Below, one piece after another: positions 9,473-17,766 of a stretch of DNA of 43,403 nt (position 1 is its first letter; every line of letters starts with the position of its first letter). Source of the DNA: Mucilaginibacter empetricola (GTDB lineage Bacteria; Bacteroidota; Bacteroidia; Sphingobacteriales; Sphingobacteriaceae); contig NZ_JANUBZ010000016.1 in NCBI RefSeq assembly GCF_024808665.1, forward strand, positions 1-43,403, given 5' to 3'. A program made the translations under genes and the position numbers. The notes under the pieces were generated by a model. It worked only from the letters and a program-made list of their open reading frames with translations, was not told the origin of the DNA and made no database searches.

Positions 9473-9489
9473 GGTGAATATTATCAGAG

Positions 9490-9606
9490 CGTCATTGCGA
9501 GGTACGAAGCAATCTATACGTAGGATAGTCAACTGCACAGAACTACGTTATTGAACAAAATTCATCCCATTGATTTGCATAGCTTATAGATTGCTTCGCA
9601 AGGACG
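9490..9606. repeat. Palindromic intergenic repeat family 2, copy 2
   Basis: The left arm 9490-9518 matches the arm at 4005 (CGTCATTGCGAGGTACGAAG then CAATCTATA). The right arm at 9585-9606 has lost the TACCT block. The spacer is homologous to that of the copy at 9679-9806, so the two are full-length relatives about 190 bases apart. GGACGTGGAGGAGAG follows the right arm in both. Confidence 0.9.
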
Positions 9607-9678
9607 TGGAGGAGAGAGATTTGTCTGTAAGTGTCCGTCATACCCTTACTTAAAAACCGGACGGACAAAACTCTCCAC

Positions 9679-9806
9679 GCGTCATTGCAGAAGAATGAAG
9701 CAACCTCTACTTAGGATAATCAACAGCACGGAATTACGTCATTTAACGCAATTCCTACTCCATTGATTTGCATAGCTTATAGATTGCTTCGTACCTCACA
9801 AGGACG
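9679..9806. repeat. Palindromic intergenic repeat family 2, copy 3
   Basis: The right arm 9778-9806 is nearly intact (ATTGCTTCGTACCTC then ACAAGGACG). The left arm is diverged (GCGTCATTGCAGAAGAATGA). The spacer shares TAGGATA, CAACAGCACGG and ATTGATTTGCATAGCTTA with the copy at 9490-9606. Confidence 0.88.
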
Positions 9807-9821
9807 TGGAGGAGAGTTTTT

Positions 9822-10538
9822 TTACCTTCCCGATTTAATACTGTTAAACGGTACGCCCAAACCATCGGCGGCGTATTGAGTAAGTACACTATCTTTTAGG
9901 GTGATGTAATCGCCATTGGGGGTTACCAGCCACTTTTCGAAGCCATCATTTACCTTTTGCGGCATAGTGGCCGATACTATTTTGGCGGTTGAGTCGAGCT
10001 CAATAATGTACAGGCTGTTTTTTTCATCCAGCGGGTCGGTAAAGGGGATAATTACGGTGTGATTGTAATCGTCAATAAACCTGCCCAGCACATTCTTATT
10101 AGCTATTTCTTTAGGCTGAAGGTTCAGCAGGGCTTTAGCTTTTGCGCTATCCAAACCATAGATCTTTACTCTGAAAACATTGCCATTATTATCTTTTAAA
10201 GTATCGGTAGGTTTTACATCGCTTTCTTTAATAAACTTAGCGGCGGCATAATAGCTGTTATCACCTGCGCTAAAATCGGTATTGCCGGGCAGCAGGTAAT
10301 GGATGGCCAGGTGTTCAATTTTAGCGCTATCGGTTTTCACTTTACCGGCTATCAGCAATAATTGCTGTGCGGTCATCCTGTTATTAATGTGTACGTTAAC
10401 GGTAGTAAGGGTATCCGTTTTAAAAACTTTTGATACCGTATAATGCGGAACCGGCTGCGGCTTTTTGCAGGCCAAAGCGCTTAAAATTAAACCGGTAACT
10501 GCTATATTTTTTATAAATCTTGTCATTTTTAAATTCAT
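9822..10538 (-). CDS. Putative lipoprotein, unknown function
   Basis: The product is about 238 residues. It starts with a short basic stretch and a hydrophobic segment ending in LILSALACKK, which looks like a lipoprotein signal with Cys about 24 residues in; the -3 residue is Ala rather than Leu, so lipidation is likely but not certain. The rest is soluble and rich in Asp and Lys, with no family recognised. The longer open frame would overlap ubiD and lacks a signal, so the ATG at 10538 (or 10526, four codons later) was chosen. It lies four bases after the ubiD stop and is probably cotranscribed with it. The TVIIPFTDPLDEKNSLYIIELDS region suggests a beta-rich fold, but no function should be inferred. 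Confidence 0.75.
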   Translation of the reverse strand: MNLKMTRFIKNIAVTGLILSALACKKPQPVPHYTVSKVFKTDTLTTVNVHINNRMTAQQLLLIAGKVKTDSAKIEHLAIHYLLPGNTDFSAGDNSYYAAAKFIKESDVKPTDTLKDNNGNVFRVKIYGLDSAKAKALLNLQPKEIANKNVLGRFIDDYNHTVIIPFTDPLDEKNSLYIIELDSTAKIVSATMPQKVNDGFEKWLVTPNGDYITLKDSVLTQYAADGLGVPFNSIKSGR

Positions 10539-10542
10539 CTGC

Positions 10543-12381
10543 TTAAATAATTCCATGCAACACGCCTCCCGGCTCTCCCATTTTGTCAACCAGTTTTTCA
10601 ACCTCTGGATCTTTTATTAATACCGGCGCATGGTGTGGTTTAATACGTGCATCAATAATCAGCGGACCATTGCAGCCCCAGTGTTTATGCTCGGTAAAAC
10701 TATTAATGCCATAAATATCGTGCGATGGGTTGCTCCTGGTAAAGGTTACCCAAACCAGATTATTAATGTTTTGAGCGGTAAAAGCGGCATCGTCACATAA
10801 AACCATTAGCGGTAAGCCCTCCAATTCGGCATCCTCCAGGTGTTCCCGCAATATTTCCAATACTAATGGCATATCGCTGGTTTTGATGTTTTTTGGCACC
10901 TCAACAGCTAATACACCCGGCATAGCCATTTTATATTTTTCAATCGGGCGGGGCAAGTTAAAGGTTGATGGCAGTTCGGTCCACAGTTCGCGTTTTATAT
11001 CGCCTGCTGCTGCTATGGCTACTTTGCTACCGGCATTTAAGCCGCTGCCGCTATAGTCGAGCGTATCGATGGTGGTTTTAGTGTAGAAGTGTAAATCGCG
11101 GGTCAGGTCAATCCTTTGCAGCATGTGCTTTAAAAAGCCGCCAATATCGTTTACATCTAGCTTGGCGTCGTCTTCCTGCGCAGCAATAAACAGGTATTTA
11201 GCCAGGCTAAGCTGACTTTTACCAAGTATGTGGTTGGCAATAGTTAATATTTCCTGTGGCTGGCGTTCTTTGATATAAGGTGTATAACGCTCGCTACCTA
11301 TAGCAAACAACAAAGGATGAACCCCAGCAGCATCAACTGCGTTTACGGCATGCAGTCCTGGGATTTCTTTTGGTATGGCCGATCCACTAATTTCATGGAT
11401 CAGCGCACCAAAGCTGGTATCTTCCTGCGGTGGTCGGCCAACTACTGTGAACGACCAGATTGCATCCTTACGGTGGTAAACATTATGCACTTTTAATAAA
11501 GGGAACGGGTGGATCAGGCTATAATAGCCCAAATGATCACCAAAAGGGCCCTCGGGTTTATTATCATGCGGCATTACGGTTCCTGTGATCACAAAATCAG
11601 CATCGGCAGAAATACAAAAACCTTCGTCGTCATAAAAATAACGGAAACGACGGTTACCCAATGCCCCGGCAAAGGTCATTTCAGATAAGCCCTCGGGCAA
11701 CGGCATTACCGCAGCTACGGGATGCGAAGGCGGCCCACCGACAAATATGCTCACCTTTAAGGGTTGGCCCTTTGCATTGGCTTTGGCCTGGTGAACGCCT
11801 ATACCCCTGTGCAATTGGTAATGGAGGCCAATTTCCTCATTCAAAATATAATCGTTACCAGCCAGCTGGATGCGGTACATCCCCAGGTTGGCATTCATAA
11901 TGCCGGGTTTATCGGCATCTTCTGTATACACTTGCGGCATGGTCACAAAGGGACCGCCATCCTTGGGCCAATTTACTATTTGGGGGATATCACTGATGTG
12001 GCATTTAGCAAAGCTGACGGGTGCATTTCGCCCCACCTTCATCGGCAGTGCTGATAACGCTGTCATGGCTACATTGGCATATTTAAAAGGGTGTTTGATA
12101 GCCTTAAGTGGGTCTGTTTTAATATCGACCAGGGTTTTAACCTTATCCAAGCTATCCCTAAAAATAAACTTCGACCTCTCCAGCGTACCAAACAGGTTGG
12201 ATATGGCTGGAAACTTACTGCCTTTTACTTTCTCAAAAAGTATAGCCGGTCCTTCATTTTCAAACACCCGCAAATGAATTGCTGCCATTTGCAAATAAGG
12301 ATCAACCTCCTCTTTTATGCGGATCAAATGACCGTGTTTTTCCAGATCAGTAATGCAGGCTTGTAAACTTTTATAACTCAT
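10543..12381 (-). CDS. UbiD-family prenylated-FMN decarboxylase
   Basis: UbiD enzymes decarboxylate aromatic or unsaturated acids using prenylated FMN. The 612-residue product has the family signature EGPFGDHLGYYS in the middle, preceded by the EEIGLHYQLHRGIGVHQAKA segment that corresponds to the cofactor-binding arginine region. It is longer than E. coli UbiD (497 residues) and closer to the long menaquinone-linked decarboxylases, so a role in quinone synthesis is plausible but not shown. No ubiX flavin prenyltransferase gene is in the window. The ATG at 12381 (MSYKSLQACI) was chosen over an upstream frame start that gives a non-conserved hydrophobic leader. A lipoprotein gene follows in the same transcript. 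Confidence 0.9.
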   Translation of the reverse strand: MSYKSLQACITDLEKHGHLIRIKEEVDPYLQMAAIHLRVFENEGPAILFEKVKGSKFPAISNLFGTLERSKFIFRDSLDKVKTLVDIKTDPLKAIKHPFKYANVAMTALSALPMKVGRNAPVSFAKCHISDIPQIVNWPKDGGPFVTMPQVYTEDADKPGIMNANLGMYRIQLAGNDYILNEEIGLHYQLHRGIGVHQAKANAKGQPLKVSIFVGGPPSHPVAAVMPLPEGLSEMTFAGALGNRRFRYFYDDEGFCISADADFVITGTVMPHDNKPEGPFGDHLGYYSLIHPFPLLKVHNVYHRKDAIWSFTVVGRPPQEDTSFGALIHEISGSAIPKEIPGLHAVNAVDAAGVHPLLFAIGSERYTPYIKERQPQEILTIANHILGKSQLSLAKYLFIAAQEDDAKLDVNDIGGFLKHMLQRIDLTRDLHFYTKTTIDTLDYSGSGLNAGSKVAIAAAGDIKRELWTELPSTFNLPRPIEKYKMAMPGVLAVEVPKNIKTSDMPLVLEILREHLEDAELEGLPLMVLCDDAAFTAQNINNLVWVTFTRSNPSHDIYGINSFTEHKHWGCNGPLIIDARIKPHHAPVLIKDPEVEKLVDKMGEPGGVLHGII

Positions 12382-12515
12382 AATGCTGGCAGCAAATGTA
12401 CAAATTGCCAAAGGTAACGGCATAGCCCTGTCATGATTTTAAATGCTACAAAGGCTATATTATCGGGTAATTCTATAGATAAACATTAAAGTAAGCGCTT
12501 AAAAAAAGTTATTGT

Positions 12516-12523
12516 TACTTTTG
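12516..12523 (+). promoter_or_regulatory. Possible -7 promoter element of the TauE/SafE gene
   Basis: TACTTTTG fits the Bacteroidota TAnnTTTG -7 consensus and lies 23 bases before the ATG. No TTG is found at the -33 position. A perfect 10-base palindrome, TAAGCGCTTA, lies at 12492-12501, where it could act as an operator. Confidence 0.4.
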
Positions 12524-12546
12524 CGGCGTCAGCAAGAGGTAGTACT

Positions 12547-13383
12547 ATGTCGATTCTGTTATTTACTTTAATAATACTTATTGGTTCATATTTTGCAGGT
12601 TTATTAGGCTCATTAACAGGTCTTGGCGGCGGGGTGGTTATCATTCCGTTATTAACGCTGCTACTTAAGGTTGATATCCATTATGCTATCGGTGCTTCGC
12701 TGGTATCGGTTATTGCCACATCTTCAGGATCAGCAGCTGCTTATGTTAAAGAGGGCATTACGAATATGCGCCTGGGCATGTTTTTAGAAATTGCCACTAC
12801 TGCCGGCGCTATGTGCGGCGCTATTTTAGCAGTTTATATTCCAACACATTATATTGCTATTTTATTTGGTGTGATCCTTATCGTTTCGGCAATACTATCG
12901 CTTCGCAAAAAGGCCGAGATAATTGTACAGCATAAAAGCTACCTGTCTGAAAAATTGAAACTCAACAGCAGCTATCCTACTGCCAACGGTACGGTTAACT
13001 ACAGTGTAAACAAAGTGGGTGGCGGTTTTTTTATGATGCTGTTTGCAGGCGTCATTTCGGGCTTGCTAGGGATAGGATCGGGTGCTTTAAAGGTTATTGC
13101 TATGGATAGCATTATGCGCATCCCCTTTAAAGTATCAACCACTACCAGCAATTTTATGATTGGGGTTACGGCATCGGCAAGTGCGGTAGTTTATTTGCAG
13201 CGGGGGTATATCAGTCCGGGCTTATCCATGCCGGTAGTAATAGGCGTGTTGTTTGGTGCATTTACCGGTTCAAAATTACTGGTACAATCAACATCGTCCA
13301 GATGGTTACGGTGGACATTTGCCATTGTAGTTACATTTTTAGCTGGACAAATGATTTATAATGGCGCTACGGGGAAAATATAG
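12547..13383 (+). CDS. TauE/SafE-family membrane permease
   Basis: The 278-residue protein has about eight hydrophobic segments and belongs to the TauE/SafE (DUF81) family, which is linked to export of sulfite, sulfoacetate and other anions. Both family half-repeats are visible: GLLGSLTGLGGGVVIIPLL near the N-terminus and GVISGLLGIGSGALKVIAMD after a cytoplasmic loop of about 45 residues. KVSTTTSNFMIGVTASAS is also conserved. The next gene encodes a DUF1634 protein, a frequent neighbour of this family, so the two probably act together. Substrate unknown. Confidence 0.92.
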   Translation: MSILLFTLIILIGSYFAGLLGSLTGLGGGVVIIPLLTLLLKVDIHYAIGASLVSVIATSSGSAAAYVKEGITNMRLGMFLEIATTAGAMCGAILAVYIPTHYIAILFGVILIVSAILSLRKKAEIIVQHKSYLSEKLKLNSSYPTANGTVNYSVNKVGGGFFMMLFAGVISGLLGIGSGALKVIAMDSIMRIPFKVSTTTSNFMIGVTASASAVVYLQRGYISPGLSMPVVIGVLFGAFTGSKLLVQSTSSRWLRWTFAIVVTFLAGQMIYNGATGKI

Positions 13384-13397
13384 TTTGGGGGCTACAG

Positions 13398-13427
13398 GTT
13401 CATAGTTGATGGTTCATAGTTCATGGC
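13398..13427. repeat. ATGAAC-type repeat arm (family 4), single
   Basis: The sequence is GGTTCATAGTTGATGGTTCA followed by TAGTTCATGG. It matches the arms of the inverted element at 28104-28245. It lies in the 101-base gap between the TauE/SafE gene and the DUF1634 gene, with no opposing arm seen. Confidence 0.75.
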
Positions 13428-13484
13428 AGAATTTGGAACTGGGAAAGATAATAGTCAGAACCATTATCAATAAAGAAAACAAGC

Positions 13485-13865
13485 ATGGCAAAATTTAAAG
13501 ATACAGACATACAGGCACTTATTGGTAACGTACTACGTGCTGGGACTATCATATCAATTAGTATTGTTTTTATTGGGGGGATAGTTTATTTGTACAGGCA
13601 TGGCCAAACAGCAGCCGGTTACCAGATATTTAACGGGATTCCTGATTTTTTGCAACACCCGGGTAGCCTTATTACTAGTGCATTTAACTTACGGGGGCAA
13701 GCAATTATCCAACTCGGAATAATTCTATTAATAGCTACGCCAATATTAAGGGTAATATGCTCGGCCATCGGCTTTGCCATTGAAAAAGATTACCTGTATG
13801 TGGGTATAAGTATATTGGTATTACTAATCATTTTTGCCAGTCTGCTTAACGGTCATGCGGGGTAA
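13485..13865 (+). CDS. DUF1634 membrane protein
   Basis: This small protein (126 residues) has three predicted helices: ISISIVFIGGIVYLY, IIQLGIILLIATPILRVICSA and YLYVGISILVLLIIFASLL. The pattern and the DIQALIGNVLRAGTIISI start match DUF1634, a family of unknown function usually encoded beside TauE/SafE permeases, as here. It is probably an accessory subunit of that transporter, inferred from gene order only. A repeat arm sits in the gap between the two genes. It converges on the outer-membrane protein gene six bases away. Confidence 0.85.
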   Translation: MAKFKDTDIQALIGNVLRAGTIISISIVFIGGIVYLYRHGQTAAGYQIFNGIPDFLQHPGSLITSAFNLRGQAIIQLGIILLIATPILRVICSAIGFAIEKDYLYVGISILVLLIIFASLLNGHAG

Positions 13866-13871
13866 AAACAA

Positions 13872-16304
13872 TTAATATATCGTATTCATCCTTTTCAGCT
13901 CTTCGTCGGTACCAGTATGATGGCTTATGGTTTTCAGGCTTTTTCCAAAACGATAGGTAAAAGTAAGTCTTACTACCTGGCTTTCAATTTTATCAGTTCC
14001 TGTCATATTGAGGCCGTTATAGTCGGTTTGGCTTCTGTCTCGTAAAGTATTAAAAATATCTGTTGCTGATAATCTCAGGCTTCCCCGTTTTTGAAACAAT
14101 TGCTGACTAATACCCGCATCCATATTATAGTACGATTTGTATTGATTAACCCCATAAAAGCTAGGGCTTTCATATCGTACCGAAACTTCGGTCTTAAGCG
14201 TGCTGCTTAGCGTGAAATATTGAGTTGTTTTAAGCACTATGTCCTGAGTGCCTTTGTCCAGATAAGCATTGCCAGGATATGATACATAGCGCTGGTAAGC
14301 CGCATCAAGGTTAAAATTGGCAGTCCACCACTTTGTAAATGTTGCAGGGGCAAAAAATCTGATACCATAATTACTAATGCGACCCAGGTTTTTAGCGGTA
14401 TTAATATTTATTTTAGAAGTATCGTTCTGTTGATAAAAATTAAACTCATAAGCATCACTCACAATATTGGTGTATAGCGTAGCACTTATGGCGTGGTTAT
14501 AGGTATATGATAACTCTACCGAGTTTGAATACTCGGGTTTTAAATAAGGATTACCTTCGGTATAATCGTATAAATCAACATAATTTAAAAAAGGGTTAAG
14601 CTTTTCATATTCGGGCCTTTGTATGCCGCGATTATAATCCAAACTAAATTCATTTTTATCATCTTTTGTATAAGTAAAAAGCGCATGGGGAAACAGATTA
14701 GTGTAATTGCTGTTAACTGTTTCATTCAACGTAACCGAATGGCCCTTTGAATCGGTTTGCTCGGCCCGTAAACCAGCCTCTATATTCAGTTTATCAATTT
14801 TGGTCTCATATGTTAAATATGCGGCGTTAACGTTCTCGGTATAAATAAAGTCATTGCTGATTTGCGGGTTGCTGGTGTACTGACCGTTAACATATGGGCC
14901 AAAAATTAAATCGTTGTTACTGGTAACATTGCTGTATTTGAGGCCGGCTTCCAGTTTGGAGGTTTTTGAAAGCGGATCGGTAAAATCAACCTTTGAAAGC
15001 CATATGTGTATATTGGATGGCGATAAGTTCTGCAGCAACAGGGGCTGGTTATACGTACTGCCATCGGCATTGTAAAAGCTATTGGTAATATATTCCGACG
15101 AGGAACGATTGTAGGTATTATAATTAACGTTAGCCGAAAGGGCTTTCCCGGCATCATCAAATTTACCGTTATAATTTAAGTTATAATTCAGCCTGCTGAT
15201 ATGGCGCTCAACACCAGAATTTGCTACAATAGTTGAGTCAAATACCGATTGATTGTATATTTTGAGGTTATTGTTTTTAGTGATAGAACTACCTATTACT
15301 GAGCCATTAACCAAAAAGCCGATAGTTTGGGTTTTAGTCAAAAAATAATCGGTACCGAAGCCAAAATTATTGCTATTGCTTACCGTAACTGCATCATAAT
15401 CTACATTATAATTGCTGGTTACATCGTCAAAATCAATTGTCCTGTCGCTGGTAAAATCGTGAAATGTTTTATTGGCACTGAAGTTATAGTTGCCAAAAAT
15501 ATTGAATTTGTCGGTACGGTCATTAAACACAATGCCTGCATTGGCTTTATAGTATCGTCCATATCCGGCAGTAGCCGTAACCGTTGCATTTGCGCCAACG
15601 TTATTCCCTTTTTTTGATACAATATTGATAATGCCGCCAGCCGAAGCATCATATTTAGCCGATCCGCCGGTAATTAGTTCAATACGATCAATAGTGTTTG
15701 CAGGCATGCTCCTTAAAACAGCGGCCAAATCTTCGCCCGTTAAGTTTGTTGGCCTGCCATCAATGGTTACCATAGCATTTTGCCGACCTATAATACTGAT
15801 GTTATTACTGTTATCAACCCTTACCCCCGGCGATTGTCTTAAAAAATCAAAGGCCGAAGAACCAGTGCCTATTATACTGCTTTGTACATTTAAAATAATT
15901 TTCCCGGGCTGAACTTCAACCGGTGGTTTATTACTTGATACAGTAACCTCTTGCAGCTGTTTTGTAGCCGGAGTTATTACAATATCATCGGCAGTAGTGT
16001 TTTGGCCCGATAAAAGCTTGTAGTGTTTTGAGTAGCTATTGTTGTATCCAATTTTGGTTACCATAAAAAGGTAATCGCCAGGGTTAACATTTAAGAATTT
16101 AAAAATGCCCGATTTATTAACTACCGTTGATTTTACAATAGAAGAGTCGCTGTAGTTTAACAAAACAACAGTGGATGATTCGGCTGGTGCTTGATTGCCT
16201 GCTAACACTCTTCCTTGCAGCCCGGCTGTTTTTACCTGTGCGTACGATGTGCTGTACACGCATATAAGGAATGCTGCAACTAAGCCACCAATTATACCCC
16301 TCAT
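13872..16304 (-). CDS. TonB-receptor-like outer membrane beta-barrel protein
   Basis: The 810-residue product begins with a signal peptide cut near SYAQ (about residue 23). A carboxypeptidase-regulatory-like beta-sandwich covers about residues 28-110, and a plug domain follows at about 120-230, including VTIDGRPTNLTGEDLAAVL and IDRIELITGGSAKYDASAGGI. The rest is a beta-barrel rich in alternating aromatic residues and Asn, ending in VVRLTFTYRFGKS plus a short hydrophilic tail. This matches the outer-membrane beta-barrel family related to TonB-dependent receptors. No clear TonB box and no SusD partner are present, so it is not a typical SusCD pair. The ligand is unknown. Confidence 0.9.
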   Translation of the reverse strand: MRGIIGGLVAAFLICVYSTSYAQVKTAGLQGRVLAGNQAPAESSTVVLLNYSDSSIVKSTVVNKSGIFKFLNVNPGDYLFMVTKIGYNNSYSKHYKLLSGQNTTADDIVITPATKQLQEVTVSSNKPPVEVQPGKIILNVQSSIIGTGSSAFDFLRQSPGVRVDNSNNISIIGRQNAMVTIDGRPTNLTGEDLAAVLRSMPANTIDRIELITGGSAKYDASAGGIINIVSKKGNNVGANATVTATAGYGRYYKANAGIVFNDRTDKFNIFGNYNFSANKTFHDFTSDRTIDFDDVTSNYNVDYDAVTVSNSNNFGFGTDYFLTKTQTIGFLVNGSVIGSSITKNNNLKIYNQSVFDSTIVANSGVERHISRLNYNLNYNGKFDDAGKALSANVNYNTYNRSSSEYITNSFYNADGSTYNQPLLLQNLSPSNIHIWLSKVDFTDPLSKTSKLEAGLKYSNVTSNNDLIFGPYVNGQYTSNPQISNDFIYTENVNAAYLTYETKIDKLNIEAGLRAEQTDSKGHSVTLNETVNSNYTNLFPHALFTYTKDDKNEFSLDYNRGIQRPEYEKLNPFLNYVDLYDYTEGNPYLKPEYSNSVELSYTYNHAISATLYTNIVSDAYEFNFYQQNDTSKININTAKNLGRISNYGIRFFAPATFTKWWTANFNLDAAYQRYVSYPGNAYLDKGTQDIVLKTTQYFTLSSTLKTEVSVRYESPSFYGVNQYKSYYNMDAGISQQLFQKRGSLRLSATDIFNTLRDRSQTDYNGLNMTGTDKIESQVVRLTFTYRFGKSLKTISHHTGTDEELKRMNTIY

Positions 16305-16540
16305 TAAATAGATGTTGTAGAAATTTACTATAAACTTAATTTTAAATTAAAAGAGCCTCAATATAGTAACAATAATTAAATTGAAAAATAACATTTTGAT
16401 GTTTTACGACGCACGTTATTTTAATGTTACTGTAATAAGGCGGTGTTAATTTGTAAAGATAATTTAAAAATATAATTAAGTCGCTATTTTTTTATGATGT
16501 ACTTTTACCCGCACAAGCGTAATTTATTTGATTGCCTTTT

Positions 16541-17338
16541 ATGAATTTATACTCTCCTCAACTTAGAACAGTTAATGTTACCCGCTACGTTACGCCACTG
16601 CGCGAAGGAGGTTCATTACCTGCAATTACCGAGGCCGACGATGATTTTTTATACGTACTCAAGTTCCGCGGCGCAGGCCAGGGCAGCAGAGCACTTATTG
16701 CGGAGTTAATTGGTGGCGAAATAGCCCGTGTATTGGGTCTAAAAATCCCCGAAATAGTTTTTGCCAACCTTGATGAGGCATTTGGCCGTACCGAACCCGA
16801 CGAAGAGATACAAGACCTGCTTAAAGCGAGCGTAGGCCTTAACCTGGCGCTGCATTATCTTTCGGGCGCCATAACGTTTGATCCGGCAATAAACAAACCG
16901 AATAATAAACTGGCATCGCAAATTGTTTGGTTAGATTGCCTGCTTATTAATGTTGACCGAACGCCGCGTAATACAAATATGCTTACCTGGCACAAGGAAT
17001 TATGGTTAATTGATCATGGCGCGGCACTTTATTTTCATCATAGCTGGCATAATTGGGAAGAACAAGCAAAGCGGCCATTTGTACAAATAAAAGATCATGT
17101 ACTGCTGCCACAAGCTACCGAACTGGATGAAGTTGATACCGAATTCAAAGCTATTTTGACTACCGAAGTCATTACTTCAATTGTTGCATTGATTCCTGAC
17201 GAATGGCTAAGGGGCGAATCGTCATTCTCATCTGTGCAAGACTATCGCGATGCCTATATAAAATTTTTATTAACCCGGATTGAGCATTCGGAAATTTTTG
17301 TAAAAGAAGCTAAAAATGCAGCAGAAATACTTATTTGA
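16541..17338 (+). CDS. HipA-like kinase-fold protein (HipA_2 type)
   Basis: The 265-residue protein looks like a small HipA-family Ser/Thr kinase. K41 in YVLKFRGAGQGSRAL fits the ATP-binding lysine. INVDRTPRNTN (D139, N144) fits the catalytic loop DRxxxN, and WLIDHG (D158) fits the metal-binding DFG-like motif, so the core looks active. It is much shorter than HipA (about 440 residues) and lacks the N-terminal subdomain. The ATG at 16541 was chosen over a TTG three codons upstream. No HipB-like DNA-binding gene is adjacent; instead the next gene, DUF3037, overlaps by 23 bases. Its phosphorylation target and a toxin role are unknown. Confidence 0.82.
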   Translation: MNLYSPQLRTVNVTRYVTPLREGGSLPAITEADDDFLYVLKFRGAGQGSRALIAELIGGEIARVLGLKIPEIVFANLDEAFGRTEPDEEIQDLLKASVGLNLALHYLSGAITFDPAINKPNNKLASQIVWLDCLLINVDRTPRNTNMLTWHKELWLIDHGAALYFHHSWHNWEEQAKRPFVQIKDHVLLPQATELDEVDTEFKAILTTEVITSIVALIPDEWLRGESSFSSVQDYRDAYIKFLLTRIEHSEIFVKEAKNAAEILI

Positions 17339-17699
17339 ATACGCAGTTATCCGTGTGGTGCCCAGGGTTGAGCGCGAGGAGTTTCTGAACATTGGGGTAA
17401 TTGTTTACTGTGCCAAACAAAAATTTTTACAAGCCCGGTATTTACTTAATGAACACCGCCTTGAAGCGTTTTGTGCTGATTTGGATATAGCTGAGTTAAA
17501 AGAACACGTTTGCTCAATTGAACGTATTTGCACCGGCGACAAAGCTGCCGGACCAATAGGCAAGTTCGACATAGCTTCCAGATTCCGATGGTTAACTGCC
17601 ACACGCAGCACCATTGTGCAAACATCAAAAGTGCATCCCGGTTTTTGCGATGAAGCGTCAGAAACGCTTAATAAATTGTTTGAACAGTTAGTAGCGTGA
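17316..17699 (+). CDS. DUF3037 protein, partner of the HipA-like kinase
   Basis: The protein has 127 residues and no signal or membrane segment. The start KYLFEYAVIRVVPRVEREEFLNIGVIVYC is the typical beginning of DUF3037 proteins. FRWLTATRSTIVQTSKVHPGFCDE near residues 90-112 is a second conserved block with basic and polar residues. The ATG lies inside the 3' end of the kinase gene, a 23-base overlap that implies translational coupling. Function unknown. The tight linkage suggests it regulates, or is a substrate or antidote of, the kinase, which is inference only. Confidence 0.82.
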   Translation: MQQKYLFEYAVIRVVPRVEREEFLNIGVIVYCAKQKFLQARYLLNEHRLEAFCADLDIAELKEHVCSIERICTGDKAAGPIGKFDIASRFRWLTATRSTIVQTSKVHPGFCDEASETLNKLFEQLVA

Positions 17700-17766
17700 A
17701 AGATAATGCCGATCAAATGTTTTTTATTAATTTCGGAACTTGAATATTACCCCTGAATATAATTAA

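Larger units (their letters stand above)
9473..9821. other. Intergenic repeat cluster between convergent genes
   Basis: This 349-base gap contains no gene. It is nearly filled by two homologous family-2 palindromic elements. Between them (about 9615-9675) is a short stretch with the inverted words TTTGTCTGTAAGTGTCCGTC and GGACGGACAAA, which may form a small hairpin. No T-run terminator was recognised for either flanking gene. Confidence 0.75.

Noticed and set aside
9473..9821. CRISPR array
   Set aside because: Repeats are inverted-arm elements with homologous spacers and only two copies, no cas genes nearby.
11870..12277. Open frame of 135 codons opposite the UbiD-family gene
   Set aside because: Shadow ORF with no recognisable features, inside a confirmed coding region.
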